The notes: generated by a model from the letters alone, not told the origin. A stretch of 64,000 bases of DNA from VRUE01 sp963707965 (GCA_963707965.1 CAVPRR010000004.1:496001-560000), one strand, 5' to 3'. Positions 1 through 9,739 are shown, counted from the stretch's first letter. Numbers and translations: made by a program.

Positions 1-860
1 AGACCGGGGCCGGTCAGCACGGGGTGGCGACCGCGACCGCCTGCGCGCTGCTGGGCCTCGAGTGCGTCGTCTACATGGGCACCGAGGACATCCGTCGCCA
101 GGCGCCCAACGTCGAGCGGATGCGGCTGCTGGGGGCGGAGGTCGTGCCGGTCGAGGCAGGCGCCCGCACCCTGAAGGAGGCGGTCAGCGCTGCGATTCGA
201 GACTGGGTGGCAAACGTCGAGACGACCCACTACGTGATCGGATCGGCGGTGGGCCCGGCGCCCTTCCCGGCGCTGGTGCGCGACCTGCAGCGGGTGATCG
301 GCGACGAGGCCCGCGAGCAGGCGCTGGCCGCGGAGGGAGGCCTGCCGGCGCGGGTGATCGCCTGCGTTGGCGGCGGTTCGAACTCGATCGGCATCTTCAC
401 TCCCTTCATCGAGGACTCCGGAGTCCAGCTGATCGGGGTCGAGGCCGCCGGGGAGGGACTCGAGACCGGGCGCCACGGCGCCTCGCTGCAGGCCGGCCGC
501 ACGGGTGTCCTTCACGGCTCGCTGTCCTCGGTGATCGCCGACTCCGACGGTCAGATCCTGGAGGCGCATTCAGTCTCGGCGGGGCTCGACTACCCGGGCG
601 TGGGCCCCGAGCACGCCCACCTGCGCGACACCGGTCGCGCCACCTACACCGCGGTCACCGACGCTGCGGCCCTCGCCGCCTTCGCCGAGCTCTCGCGGCT
701 GGAGGGAATCATCCCCGCCCTGGAGGCCGCCCATGCGATCGCCTGGCTGCTGGAGAGCGGAGGCGGCGGGGGGGAGGAGGTCGAGGGCTACGACATCCTC
801 TGCCTGAGCGGTCGCGGGGACAAGGACCTGGCCGAGGTGATGGAGCGAACCGGTGGCTGA
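1..860 (+). CDS. trpB: Tryptophan synthase beta chain, 5' truncated by window edge
   Basis: This is the PLP enzyme that condenses indole with serine in the last step of tryptophan synthesis; it works as an alpha2beta2 complex with TrpA. The reading frame is already open at base 3 and begins inside the TGAGQHG motif that follows the catalytic glutamate. The PLP lysine and the N-terminal third lie outside the window. The phosphate-binding GGGSNSIG loop is present, as is the usual C-terminal LSGRGDKD. About 286 codons are visible of a normal ~400. The stop lies 8 bases inside trpA, the usual coupled trpBA order. The family call is certain; only the start is missing. Confidence 0.97.
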   Translation, partial: TGAGQHGVATATACALLGLECVVYMGTEDIRRQAPNVERMRLLGAEVVPVEAGARTLKEAVSAAIRDWVANVETTHYVIGSAVGPAPFPALVRDLQRVIGDEAREQALAAEGGLPARVIACVGGGSNSIGIFTPFIEDSGVQLIGVEAAGEGLETGRHGASLQAGRTGVLHGSLSSVIADSDGQILEAHSVSAGLDYPGVGPEHAHLRDTGRATYTAVTDAAALAAFAELSRLEGIIPALEAAHAIAWLLESGGGGGEEVEGYDILCLSGRGDKDLAEVMERTGG

Positions 861-1680
861 GAGCCGGGCGGCAGCACCGTCCGGGGCCCAGCGGATCGCC
901 GCCGCCTTCGACGCCGCCCGGGAGGAGGGCCGGGCGGCACTGATGCCGTACATGATGGCCGGCTTCCCCGACCTCGAGTCCTCGCTGAGGATCGCCGCCG
1001 CTTACGCAGATGCCGGTGCCGACCTGGTCGAGCTGGGCGTGCCCTTCTCCGACCCGCTGGCCGACGGCCCCACGATCCACGCCGCTGCCACCGCGGCGCT
1101 TGAGGCGGGAGCGACGCTCGATTCCGCCCTGGAGGTCTGCGAGTCAGTGTCGGATCGGGTGCCGGTGGTCCTCATGGTCTACGCGAACATGGTGCTGGCC
1201 CATGGGGGCGCCACGGGGTTCGCACGCAGTGCCGCTGAGGCCGGCGCCACGGGGGCGATCGTGCCCGACCTGCCCCTGGACGAGGCGGATGAGATGCGCG
1301 AGGCCCTCGACGCGGAGGGACTTGCGCTTGTGCCGCTGCTCGCGCCGACCACGCCAGCCCAGCGCCGCGCCCGCATCTGCGCCGCCGCGGAGGGCTTCGT
1401 CTACGTTGTTTCCACAGTCGGCACGACGGGGGAGCGCAAGAGCCTCCCCGCCGGTCTCGCCGACCTGGTTGCGGCTGCGCGGAGGGACGCGGAGGTTCCC
1501 GCCGCCGTCGGATTCGGGATCGGGACGCCTGAGCAGGCCGCGCAGGTCGGGGAGATCGCCGACGGAGTCATCATCGGCAGCCGCCTGATTCGCGCCGCCG
1601 GCGAGGCGGGTTCGCCGCAGGGTGCCGCGGACGCCGTCGCTGACTTCCTGCGCGAGACCCGTGCCGCGCTTGCCGCCTAG
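853..1680 (+). CDS. trpA: Tryptophan synthase alpha chain
   Basis: TrpA cleaves indole-3-glycerol phosphate to indole, which is channelled to TrpB. The 275-residue TIM barrel has the conserved ELGVPFSDPLADGP segment. Its Glu60 and Asp71 keep the 11-residue spacing of the catalytic Glu49/Asp60 pair of the Salmonella enzyme. The phosphate-binding GFGIGTPEQ segment is near the C-terminus. The GTG start at 853 overlaps the end of trpB by 8 bases, indicating translational coupling. Length is normal for the family (~265 residues). Confidence 0.97.
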   Translation: MAESRAAAPSGAQRIAAAFDAAREEGRAALMPYMMAGFPDLESSLRIAAAYADAGADLVELGVPFSDPLADGPTIHAAATAALEAGATLDSALEVCESVSDRVPVVLMVYANMVLAHGGATGFARSAAEAGATGAIVPDLPLDEADEMREALDAEGLALVPLLAPTTPAQRRARICAAAEGFVYVVSTVGTTGERKSLPAGLADLVAAARRDAEVPAAVGFGIGTPEQAAQVGEIADGVIIGSRLIRAAGEAGSPQGAADAVADFLRETRAALAA

Positions 1681-1744
1681 TTCCAGCCCGCAACGCCGGG
1701 TTGCCGCCCCACGTTTGCCCCGCCGCACGGGCCGCCGCTTCGTC

Positions 1745-1750
1745 TAGGAT
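1745..1750 (+). promoter_or_regulatory. -10 hexamer TAGGAT, possible leaderless start of the 48-aa gene
   Basis: TAGGAT ends 9 bases before the ATG at 1760. No clear Shine-Dalgarno lies between them. It is one of seventeen TAnnnT hexamers placed this way in the window. Confidence 0.45.
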
Positions 1751-1759
1751 CACGCAGCA

Positions 1760-1906
1760 ATGGGACTGGTGGTCACCTTCTTCCTCGCGCTGGCGGCGGC
1801 GACGGTTTCTTACGCGTTCGGCCAGGGTGGCCCGGTCGCCGGGCTCGTCTTCCTGACGATCCTCCTGATCGGCGCCGCAGCTCGCGCCTTCCAGCCACGA
1901 TCCTGA
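1760..1906 (+). CDS. Small two-helix membrane protein (48 aa), unknown function
   Basis: This short reading frame sits between trpA and pfkA. The product is 48 residues with two hydrophobic stretches (about residues 2-19 and 26-41) split by a Gly-rich turn, GQGGP, and a short basic tail, so it looks like a small helical-hairpin membrane protein. The ATG has a TAGGAT hexamer 9 bases upstream. It fills most of the trpA-pfkA gap and lies on the same strand. I recognise no family. It is supported by composition, the promoter-like site and the lack of another explanation for the gap. Confidence 0.5.
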   Translation: MGLVVTFFLALAAATVSYAFGQGGPVAGLVFLTILLIGAAARAFQPRS

Positions 1907-1953
1907 CTCACCGCCGGGCGCCCGCCAACGCGCCGTGCCGCGCCCGCCGCGTC

Positions 1954-1959
1954 TAATCT
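1954..1959 (+). promoter_or_regulatory. -10 hexamer TAATCT of pfkA, leaderless arrangement
   Basis: TAATCT ends 6 bases before the pfkA ATG at 1966, leaving no room for a 5' leader. Confidence 0.5.
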
Positions 1960-1965
1960 GAGCTC

Positions 1966-2994
1966 ATGCGCATCGGCGTGCTCACCGGAGGGGGCGACTG
2001 CCCCGGGCTCAATGCGGTGATCCGGGCGATCGTTCGCAAGGGGGTCGAACACCGCGGCCACGAGTTCGTCGGTTACCGAGATGGCTGGCATGGACCGCTG
2101 GCACGGGACGTCATTCCGCTTGGGGTGCCCGAGGTGCGGGGCATCCTGCCGCGAGGCGGAACGATCCTGGGCGCCTCGCGCACCAACCCGTTTGCCGAGG
2201 ACGGCGGCGCGCAGCGGATCGTGGAGAACCTGGCCGCGGCCGAAGTGGACGGTGTGATCGCGATCGGGGGGGAGGACACCCTGGGGGTCGCCTCCCGCCT
2301 TCACGAGGAGCACGGCGTGCGGGTGATCGGTGTGCCGAAGACGATCGACAACGACCTCGGCGCCACCGACTACACCTTCGGCTTCGATACGGCGGTCAAC
2401 ATCGCGATGGAGGCAATCGACCGCCTGCACACGACCGCGGACAGCCATCACCGGGTGCTGATCGTCGAGGTGATGGGGCGTCACGCCGGCTGGATCGCCT
2501 TCCACGCCGGCATGGCGGGCGGCGCCAACGTAATCCTCATCCCGGAGCATCCGTTTGACCTGGAGCGGGTCTGCGAGCTTGTCGGCCGGCGCCTGGAGGC
2601 ACGCTTCGCCCCGATCGTCGTCGTTGCCGAGGGGGCCCGGCCAGAGGGTGGCGTGCCCGAGGCCGGGGAGGAGGAACTCGACGCCTTCGGGCACGTGCGC
2701 CTGGGCGGGATCGCACACTGGCTGGAGGGGGAGATCGAGCGGCGCACCGGAAAGGAGACGCGTGCCACGGTTCTGGGGCACGTGCAGCGGGGCGGCACCC
2801 CGACCGCCTTCGACCGGGTGCTTGCCACCCGTTTCGGCCTGCACGCAATCGACGCCGTCGACGGGGGCGAATGGGGGATGATGACCGCGCTGCGCGGAAC
2901 CGAAATCCGGTTGGTGGAGCTCAGCCAGGCGACCGCCGAGCTCAAGGTCGTTCCCGAATCGCTCTACGCCGAGGCGGAGGTCTTCTTCGGCTGA
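1966..2994 (+). CDS. pfkA: 6-phosphofructokinase, residues predict PPi-dependent type
   Basis: This enzyme phosphorylates fructose 6-phosphate in glycolysis. The 342 residues hold the family signatures GVLTGGGDCPGLNAV, PKTIDND (catalytic Asp) and MGRHAGW. At the two positions that decide the phosphoryl donor, this protein has Asp104 (in GGEDT) and Lys125 (in PKTIDND). ATP enzymes such as E. coli PfkA have Gly at both. Asp/Lys is the combination of PPi-dependent enzymes such as Amycolatopsis methanolica PFK, which shares the GGEDT form. Using PPi would make the step reversible. The ATG has TAATCT 6 bases upstream. The donor is inferred from residues only. Confidence 0.92.
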   Translation: MRIGVLTGGGDCPGLNAVIRAIVRKGVEHRGHEFVGYRDGWHGPLARDVIPLGVPEVRGILPRGGTILGASRTNPFAEDGGAQRIVENLAAAEVDGVIAIGGEDTLGVASRLHEEHGVRVIGVPKTIDNDLGATDYTFGFDTAVNIAMEAIDRLHTTADSHHRVLIVEVMGRHAGWIAFHAGMAGGANVILIPEHPFDLERVCELVGRRLEARFAPIVVVAEGARPEGGVPEAGEEELDAFGHVRLGGIAHWLEGEIERRTGKETRATVLGHVQRGGTPTAFDRVLATRFGLHAIDAVDGGEWGMMTALRGTEIRLVELSQATAELKVVPESLYAEAEVFFG

Positions 2995-3485
2995 GACGCT
3001 CTGGCCTGATCGTCGCCGCGCTTGCGGCACTGTCCGCCGCGCCGATCGGCTGTGGCGCGGGAGGAGTCGCCGAAGGCGCCACCGTGACGGTCTACGTCAG
3101 CGTGCCCCTGGATGGCGCGCGGGCCGTGCAGGGCAGGGCGATCTGCGCCGGGGCCAGGCGCGAGCTGGCACGCAGCGGCGGACGCACGGCCGGCGTCCGG
3201 GTCCGAGCAGTCTGCCTGGACGACACCGGCGGGGGGAAGAGGTGGAGCCTTGCAGCCGTTGGCGCCAACGCCCGCCGGGCGACCGAGGACTCCACCACCG
3301 TCGGCTACATCGGTGAGCTCGACGCCACCGCGACCCGCTTCTCCCGCTCGATCGTCGAAGAGGCCGGCATCGCCCAGATCTCAACCCTGTCCGGTCGCGC
3401 CGCGATGGCCGAGCTCCTCCGCGCCATCCGCGAGGCCGGCGACGCAGAAAGCCTGCGCGAATCTGTGCACGACGCCCTTCGCTGA
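2991..3485 (+). CDS. Truncated periplasmic-binding-protein-like lipoprotein
   Basis: The product begins with a basic, then hydrophobic segment ending APIGC, which reads as a lipoprotein signal. About 100 residues follow that match the first lobe of type-1 periplasmic binding proteins of the branched-chain amino acid ABC family (a VTVYVS strand, LDDTGG, a conserved ANARRATEDST region, YIGELD). The rest of the ~400-residue fold is missing. The last ~28 residues look like the C-terminal helix of such proteins, suggesting an internal deletion that joined the two ends. No ATG, GTG or TTG lies near the signal peptide. I used the CTG at 2991, which overlaps the pfkA stop; the only upstream choice is the ATG at 2871 inside pfkA. 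It may be a decayed gene. Confidence 0.5.
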   Translation: MRRSGLIVAALAALSAAPIGCGAGGVAEGATVTVYVSVPLDGARAVQGRAICAGARRELARSGGRTAGVRVRAVCLDDTGGGKRWSLAAVGANARRATEDSTTVGYIGELDATATRFSRSIVEEAGIAQISTLSGRAAMAELLRAIREAGDAESLRESVHDALR

Positions 3486-3492
3486 GCGTCGA

Positions 3493-3506
3493 GGGGCGTC
3501 CGCCCC
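3493..3506. terminator. GC-rich hairpin between convergent genes
   Basis: GGGGCG and CGCCCC are separated by two bases in the 21-base gap between the convergent stops at 3485 and 3507. There is no T-run. It could end transcription from either side. Confidence 0.4.
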
Positions 3507-4412
3507 CTACACCAGGCTGCGAAGCGCCTCGTCGATGTCCGGATGCCGGAACTCGTACCCGAGGTCAAGCGCTCGGCGCGGAACCACCCGCTGCCCTCCC
3601 CGCAGCACGGTCCCAAGCTCCCTGCCGAGCATCATGTCGAGGGCGAAGCCCGGGACCCGAAGAAGGGCCGGCCGGCTCAGTGCCTGTCCGAGTGCCTGCG
3701 ACAGCTCGCGGTTGGTGACCGGATTGGGCGCGGTCGCGTTGATGACGCCGCTCACGTCCTCGTTTTCGAGGGCCCAGAGGATGATCCCGATCTCGTCATC
3801 GATGTGGATCCAGGGCATGTACTGGTTTCCGCCGGCAATCGGGCCGCCGACTCCGAGCTTGAAGGGCGTCAACATCCGGCCGAGCAGACCGCCGCGGGAG
3901 TCGAGGACGTGGCCGGTCCGCAAGACCACCAGCCGGACTCCGCTGGGCTCCACCTCGCGTGCGGCGCTCTCCCATTCGCGAGTCACATCGGCATCGAAGC
4001 CCTCGCCCGGGTCGGTCGACTCATCGACGATCGCGTCGCCCCGGTCGCCATAGATCCCAACCGCCGACTGGTTGACCAGCACGGCTGGCTTGCGCTTCAG
4101 CCCGCCGATCGCCTGCACGAGGTTATGGGTCCCGGTGCGACGGCTCTCCATGATCCTGCGCTTCGTCTCGTCGGTCCAGCGCTGGCCGAGGTTCTCGCCC
4201 AGCAGGTTGACGACTCCGTCGACGCCGTCGAAAGCCTCGGCCGGCGGGCGTTCGAGGTTCGGCTGCCAGGTGTGCCAGACCACGCTCGGGTTGCTTCCGC
4301 GCGCCCGCTGTCCGTCCCGTGTCAGTCCCACGACCGAGTTGCCACGGGCCAGCAGCGCATCGCACAGCGCCGACCCGATCATTCCGCTCGCACCGGTGAC
4401 GAGGACCTTCAC
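3507..4412 (-). CDS. TIGR01777-type NAD(P)-dependent epimerase, YfcH-like
   Basis: This is an extended short-chain dehydrogenase of the sugar-epimerase type. The 301-residue protein opens with the Rossmann motif VTGASGMIG. It has the YfcH/TIGR01777 hallmarks: a VNLLGENL stretch, ESRRTGT, a QSAVGIYGD active-site region with Ser and Tyr, and a MPWIHIDDE loop. The substrate of this family is unknown. The GTG at 4412 gives the usual KVLVTGASG start, and 59 upstream in-frame residues overlap the malic enzyme and are not real. It starts 4 bases after the malic enzyme stop, so the two are likely cotranscribed. Confidence 0.88.
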   Translation of the reverse strand: MKVLVTGASGMIGSALCDALLARGNSVVGLTRDGQRARGSNPSVVWHTWQPNLERPPAEAFDGVDGVVNLLGENLGQRWTDETKRRIMESRRTGTHNLVQAIGGLKRKPAVLVNQSAVGIYGDRGDAIVDESTDPGEGFDADVTREWESAAREVEPSGVRLVVLRTGHVLDSRGGLLGRMLTPFKLGVGGPIAGGNQYMPWIHIDDEIGIILWALENEDVSGVINATAPNPVTNRELSQALGQALSRPALLRVPGFALDMMLGRELGTVLRGGQRVVPRRALDLGYEFRHPDIDEALRSLV

Positions 4413-4416
4413 CGCG

Positions 4417-5874
<1,458 letters not shown>

Positions 5875-5888
5875 GAGCAGCTATCGAA

Positions 5889-7328
5889 TCAGATTCCGCT
5901 CGTTGGCCCTCCCGTGCCCTCCCCCGCGGTCTCCCTCGCGCTACCGTTTCCGAGGGTCACCGGCGGTTCCCCTCTCACCAGCAACTCTGCCACGGCCAGG
6001 GCCCTGTCCAGCGGCTCGCCCCCTCCCAGTGGCATCGCCGTGTCGGGAACGATCCGTAGCCCCCTGCGCCGGTTGCGCGCCCGCAGCTCCCGGCAGCTTC
6101 CCGGCGTGGGGGAGGGGACTGAGGGGATCACCTGTCCGTCTGGGCGCCGGAACACCAACCCTCCGTCCCTTCGCCGGCACACCCCGAACCCACCCTCGTG
6201 CACGAGCCGGTGATGGCGCCCGCAGAGCAACACGAGGTTCTCGAGCCTGGTCTTCCCGCCGCGAGCCCAATGCACGATGTGGTGGGCGTCCACCCACCTG
6301 CGGTTCTCACAGCCCGGGAACTGACAGCAGCCCTCGTCGCGCACCCGAAGGGCCCTGCGCAGCGAGGGCGGGATGGCTCGCGTCTTGCGGCCGAAATCGA
6401 GCTCTCCCTTCGCCCCATGCAAGACCGAGACCAGTGAGGCATCGCAGGCCAGCCGCCGCGCGGTCTCAGCGCAGAGCGCCGGGCCATCGTCGAGCCGGCA
6501 GCCTGCCTCACCTCCCTCCCCAGACAGGGCCTCGGCATCGGCATGCACGACCACCTGGTAGCGCTCCCCAGCAGGGCGAGTCCGTCGACTGCCGCCAAGA
6601 AAGCCCTCGGCGACCTCCATCAGCGCATCGGAGCGGTTCACTCGCCCGGTCGGCTGCGGTTCCCCAGAACCGCCTCTTGGTTCCGCGGAACCGCCTTGGG
6701 AGGTCTCCGATTCCGCGTCCTCGCGCTTGCAGACCGCAGCTTCGCCGCCGGCCAGTGCCTTTAGGAACAGCGCCCCGTCCTCGGGGGCAAGGCGAGCGCG
6801 AACGCACAGGCTTCCATCGTCATCCCATTCATAGGAGAGGAAGCGATCGCGATGGGCGGCCTCGGCGCTCTCCAGCGACACCGCCCGCCGGTAGCCGCGC
6901 ACCAGCCCCTCCAGCTGAGCTGCGGTGGCGAAGCGAGCCATCTCGACCAGCTCCGCCTCGATCTCAGCGGTGGCGATCCTCGTGATCGCGCGCACCTTGG
7001 AGTAGCTGAGCTCACCCCGCCTGAACCTCTCCCGCACCGCGGGCAGCCCCGCGAGCGCCCTACCCACCCGCACATGCTCCCGCGCAGAGCGCGGATCGAT
7101 CGAGCAGCGCCAGGCAACCCACGCCCCACAGGAGTGAAACCCCCAGGCCTCGTGCCCACTCCGCCGGTCGAACTCAGCGACCAGCTCCAGCCAGCGGCAC
7201 ATCGCTGCGGCGATATGCGCCGCCAGCTCGCCGATCTGCCGCTCGATCCACTCGGTCGGCGCGCCCTGCAGCCCCTCTTGCCGACGAGCTGCGCTATCAG
7301 CTGCTGGCACACCTCCTTCTACGAACAT
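5889..7328 (-). CDS. DUF222 / HNH endonuclease protein (13E12 repeat family)
   Basis: The 479-residue protein has an N-terminal DUF222 domain (about residues 20-300) and a C-terminal HNH nuclease domain with CQFPGC, DAHHIVHWARGG, NLVLLCGRHH and LVHEGG, so the His-Asn-His core and zinc cysteines are present. This is the 13E12 repeat family of actinobacteria; its role is unknown, and mycobacterial members have been linked to the LexA regulon. The ATG at 7328 lies inside a perfect LexA-type palindrome and 7 bases from a TACTAT hexamer. A strong GGAGG lies downstream of this ATG and serves no in-frame start. A Gly-Ser-Ala-Glu-Pro linker is encoded by a palindromic repeat also found upstream of the gene. 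Confidence 0.85.
   Translation of the reverse strand: MFVEGGVPAADSAARRQEGLQGAPTEWIERQIGELAAHIAAAMCRWLELVAEFDRRSGHEAWGFHSCGAWVAWRCSIDPRSAREHVRVGRALAGLPAVRERFRRGELSYSKVRAITRIATAEIEAELVEMARFATAAQLEGLVRGYRRAVSLESAEAAHRDRFLSYEWDDDGSLCVRARLAPEDGALFLKALAGGEAAVCKREDAESETSQGGSAEPRGGSGEPQPTGRVNRSDALMEVAEGFLGGSRRTRPAGERYQVVVHADAEALSGEGGEAGCRLDDGPALCAETARRLACDASLVSVLHGAKGELDFGRKTRAIPPSLRRALRVRDEGCCQFPGCENRRWVDAHHIVHWARGGKTRLENLVLLCGRHHRLVHEGGFGVCRRRDGGLVFRRPDGQVIPSVPSPTPGSCRELRARNRRRGLRIVPDTAMPLGGGEPLDRALAVAELLVRGEPPVTLGNGSARETAGEGTGGPTSGI
6680..6700. repeat. 21-base palindrome-bearing repeat, copy 1 (inside DUF222-HNH gene)
   Basis: The core GGTTCCGCGGAACC is a perfect palindrome. The 21 bases recur exactly at 7402-7422. 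Here it encodes Gly-Ser-Ala-Glu-Pro in the interdomain linker, next to a degenerate copy beginning near 6659. Confidence 0.7.
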
Positions 7329-7335
7329 ATGTTCG
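7322..7335. promoter_or_regulatory. LexA (SOS) box CGAACATATGTTCG
   Basis: This is a perfect 14-base palindrome matching the actinobacterial and Bacillus SOS consensus CGAAC-N4-GTTCG. It covers the bases between the TACTAT hexamer and the ATG at 7328 of the DUF222-HNH gene and includes that start codon. Bound LexA would block both promoter and start. Confidence 0.82.
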
Positions 7336-7341
7336 ATAGTA
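7336..7341 (-). promoter_or_regulatory. -10 hexamer TACTAT of the DUF222-HNH gene
   Basis: On the minus strand TACTAT ends 7 bases before the ATG at 7328, a leaderless layout. The LexA box begins directly after it. Confidence 0.55.
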
Positions 7342-7401
7342 GGGGGTGCCTCAGACGGAAAGATGCGCAGGGTCAGCCGGCAGCAGGCGCCGCTCAAGGG
7401 C

Positions 7402-7422
7402 GGTTCCGCGGAACCGCCTTGG
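7402..7422. repeat. 21-base palindrome-bearing repeat, copy 2 (intergenic)
   Basis: Identical to 6680-6700. The palindrome here extends to 20 bases (7399-7418). It lies upstream of the DUF222-HNH gene in an otherwise unassigned stretch of about 250 bases (7329-7579). Confidence 0.7.
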
Positions 7423-7542
7423 AGGAGGCCCGGCCTCAACCGTTGACCGATCTCCTACTGGACGAATGCGCGCAGTGCGGCGCACGCCCGCGACATCGAC
7501 GCCCGGCGCCGATCACTTGAGTGCCGGCTGGCGATCGCGCTG

Positions 7543-7576
7543 GGAGACGTGCGCCCGGGTTGGAGACGTGCGCCCG
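7543..7576. repeat. Short direct repeat GGAGACGTGCGCCCG x2
   Basis: Two identical 15-base units start at 7543 and 7562, just beyond the stop of the minus-strand FTR1 gene. The meaning is unknown. Confidence 0.6.
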
Positions 7577-7579
7577 CAC

Positions 7580-9694
7580 TCAGGTCACGTCGACGACGAC
7601 ACCCGCCGCGTACCAGCTCAGCCACACCATGAGCACCGAGACCAGGACGATCGCGAGGGGGACGGCGGTGGCGATGGTGCGCAGGCCGCCGCGGACGTGG
7701 TTGCGCACGATGGAAACGCCGACGACGACGCTCCAAACAAAGCCGGCGGCGAGCAGAACAACTGCGGCCGGCTGTGCGATGCCGAAGAACTCGAGCGAGT
7801 CGTCGCCGAATGCGATCAGCGCGGTTGCGAACTCCAGCGGCAGGAACAGATATCCAAACGTCGTCAGCGCTGTGCGCAGGGGGACGCCGGCCAACCTGCC
7901 GGCCAGCGCGCAGGCGACGACGAAGACAAGCATCGCAAGCGCGACGAAGCCGGCGAAGAGGGCGGGCCAGGGGAGCGCTGCCAGAGCGGGAGAACGATGG
8001 CCGGCGGCCATATACATGCCGAGCAGGCTGGCCACGAACAGCGACTCCCACAGGTCCGGTGCGCGCGGCTCGAGAATCTCTGCCCCGGGAAGGCGCCAGC
8101 CGAGCTTCAGGGAGGAGCGATCGGCCGGGCAGTTGACGACGCAGTCGGCGCACTTGATGCACGAGCGGTTGGTCTCGAGCTGCAGCGGGTTGAGGAAGGA
8201 GGGGCAGCGGCCGGCCAGCTCGCTCCCCTTCAGGCACGGCTTCTCCACGCAGCTGGCGCAGATGTCGCGGTCCGCCTGCAGGGCGAGGGGGCTGAGCCGC
8301 GTTGCGCGCCCGAGCCAGCCGCCCACCGGGCAGAAGTAGCGGCACCACGCTCCACGCCGGGAGACGAGGCCGACCACCGCCGCGAGCGCGAAGATCGCCA
8401 GGAACAGGACGGCGCCGGCGCGTGCGGGGCCCTGGAGGTCGAGCCACTTGACCACGAACGTGATCAGCAGGAAGCTGCTCGGGAGCAGCCAGCCGAGTCG
8501 CAGCGGCGCCGCGACCCGCCCGTTGCCGAGCCCCAGCCTTACGCCCAAGCGATGCGCCCAGTCCGATGTCAGTCGCAGCGGGCAGAGCAAGCCGCACCAG
8601 AAGCGGCCGAAGGCGACCGTAAGGACGGTGAGCAGCGGCAGCCAGACGACCCACATCAGGAAGTTGAACAGGTTGTTCTGGGTATCTGCGCTGCTGAACG
8701 GCCCGAGGTGGAGCGCGCCCCGGTTGTCGAACGGGCCGATCTCGACAGAGAACAGGGCGGCGGCGAGGATGCCTGTCAGCAGGACCAGCATGGACAGCGG
8801 GGCGATCGTCCTGAGGCGACGGTTCCGCAAAGCGCGGTAGAGCGGATGGCTGTAGCTGAGGCCGATCGAGCGGAAGCGGCTGGCCGCCACCGAGGGTCGG
8901 AGCCCGGTCTCGCGCTGTAGCGCGACGATCAGCGCCACATAGCCGAGCACGAAGATCACCTGAAGGACGGAGGGCGCGGCCGTATAGCCGAAGAGCGCCT
9001 GGAGTGCCTGGCCAACGCCCCCGGTTTCCGGGAGAAATGCGCTGGCGTTCCAGGCCGTGATCGTGCCGGGAAAGATGCCGGCCGCCTGGAAGGCGAGCGT
9101 CGCCCGGCCGACCATGCCCGCGGCAAAGAGCAGCAACACGGCCGAGGTGATCGCGAAGAAGCGCTGCGGGCTGAACAGCCGAGTCCCTCCGCGATACATC
9201 ACGGTGCCGAGCAGGACGGCCACTGCGAAACCCATGGAGGCGCCGAGGATGACTCGCTGCCACGGCGAGCTGGAAGCCGCCGCGCCGAGGTAGAGAACCG
9301 TCTCGGCGCCCTCGCGGAAGACCGCCAGGAAGGCCAGCGTTCCCAGGGCGAAGACCGAGCCCCTGCCGACTCCGGCCTGCGCCTCGGCCCGTAGCGAGTG
9401 GGCCATCGAGCCGCCCTCGCGGCGCATCCACCAGATCACGTACGTCAGCACAGCCGCGGCGGCCCACATGACAACCCCCTCGAGCACCTCCCGGCCGGGG
9501 CCGGTAACGCTTCCCAGCGTCAGAAGCACGGCTGCGCCGAGGAGGACGCTGACGAGAGTGCCGGTCCCGGCGCCGACCCAGACGCCGGCGAAGTAGCGAC
9601 GGTTCTCCGTTCGCTCGAGACACGCGAGGAGAATGCCGATCAGCAGGCTCGCCTCGACGGTCTCGCGCATCACCAGTAGCAACGAGGCGGACAT
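7580..9694 (-). CDS. FTR1 iron permease fused to NapH-type polyferredoxin (FtrC-FtrD-like)
   Basis: The 704-residue membrane protein joins two modules. The N-terminal ~280 residues are an FTR1 high-affinity iron permease with both REXXE motifs (RETVE at 10-14, REGAE at 127-131). The C-terminal ~420 residues are a polytopic NapH/NosR-type polyferredoxin with membrane-edge motifs CGLLCP and CRYFCP and a ferredoxin motif CIKCADCVVNCP preceded by CASCVEKPC. In FtrABCD iron uptake systems the permease (FtrC) and polyferredoxin (FtrD) are separate; here they are one chain. That suggests electron transfer coupled to iron passage, but no FtrA/B-like partner is nearby. The ATG at 9694 has no good Shine-Dalgarno. 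An IdeR-like box lies about 70 bases upstream. Confidence 0.9.
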   Translation of the reverse strand: MSASLLLVMRETVEASLLIGILLACLERTENRRYFAGVWVGAGTGTLVSVLLGAAVLLTLGSVTGPGREVLEGVVMWAAAAVLTYVIWWMRREGGSMAHSLRAEAQAGVGRGSVFALGTLAFLAVFREGAETVLYLGAAASSSPWQRVILGASMGFAVAVLLGTVMYRGGTRLFSPQRFFAITSAVLLLFAAGMVGRATLAFQAAGIFPGTITAWNASAFLPETGGVGQALQALFGYTAAPSVLQVIFVLGYVALIVALQRETGLRPSVAASRFRSIGLSYSHPLYRALRNRRLRTIAPLSMLVLLTGILAAALFSVEIGPFDNRGALHLGPFSSADTQNNLFNFLMWVVWLPLLTVLTVAFGRFWCGLLCPLRLTSDWAHRLGVRLGLGNGRVAAPLRLGWLLPSSFLLITFVVKWLDLQGPARAGAVLFLAIFALAAVVGLVSRRGAWCRYFCPVGGWLGRATRLSPLALQADRDICASCVEKPCLKGSELAGRCPSFLNPLQLETNRSCIKCADCVVNCPADRSSLKLGWRLPGAEILEPRAPDLWESLFVASLLGMYMAAGHRSPALAALPWPALFAGFVALAMLVFVVACALAGRLAGVPLRTALTTFGYLFLPLEFATALIAFGDDSLEFFGIAQPAAVVLLAAGFVWSVVVGVSIVRNHVRGGLRTIATAVPLAIVLVSVLMVWLSWYAAGVVVDVT

Positions 9695-9739
9695 GCGCTA
9701 TTGGCGTTCGGTCCTGCCCGGGGGCTTTGTTTGGGAAAC

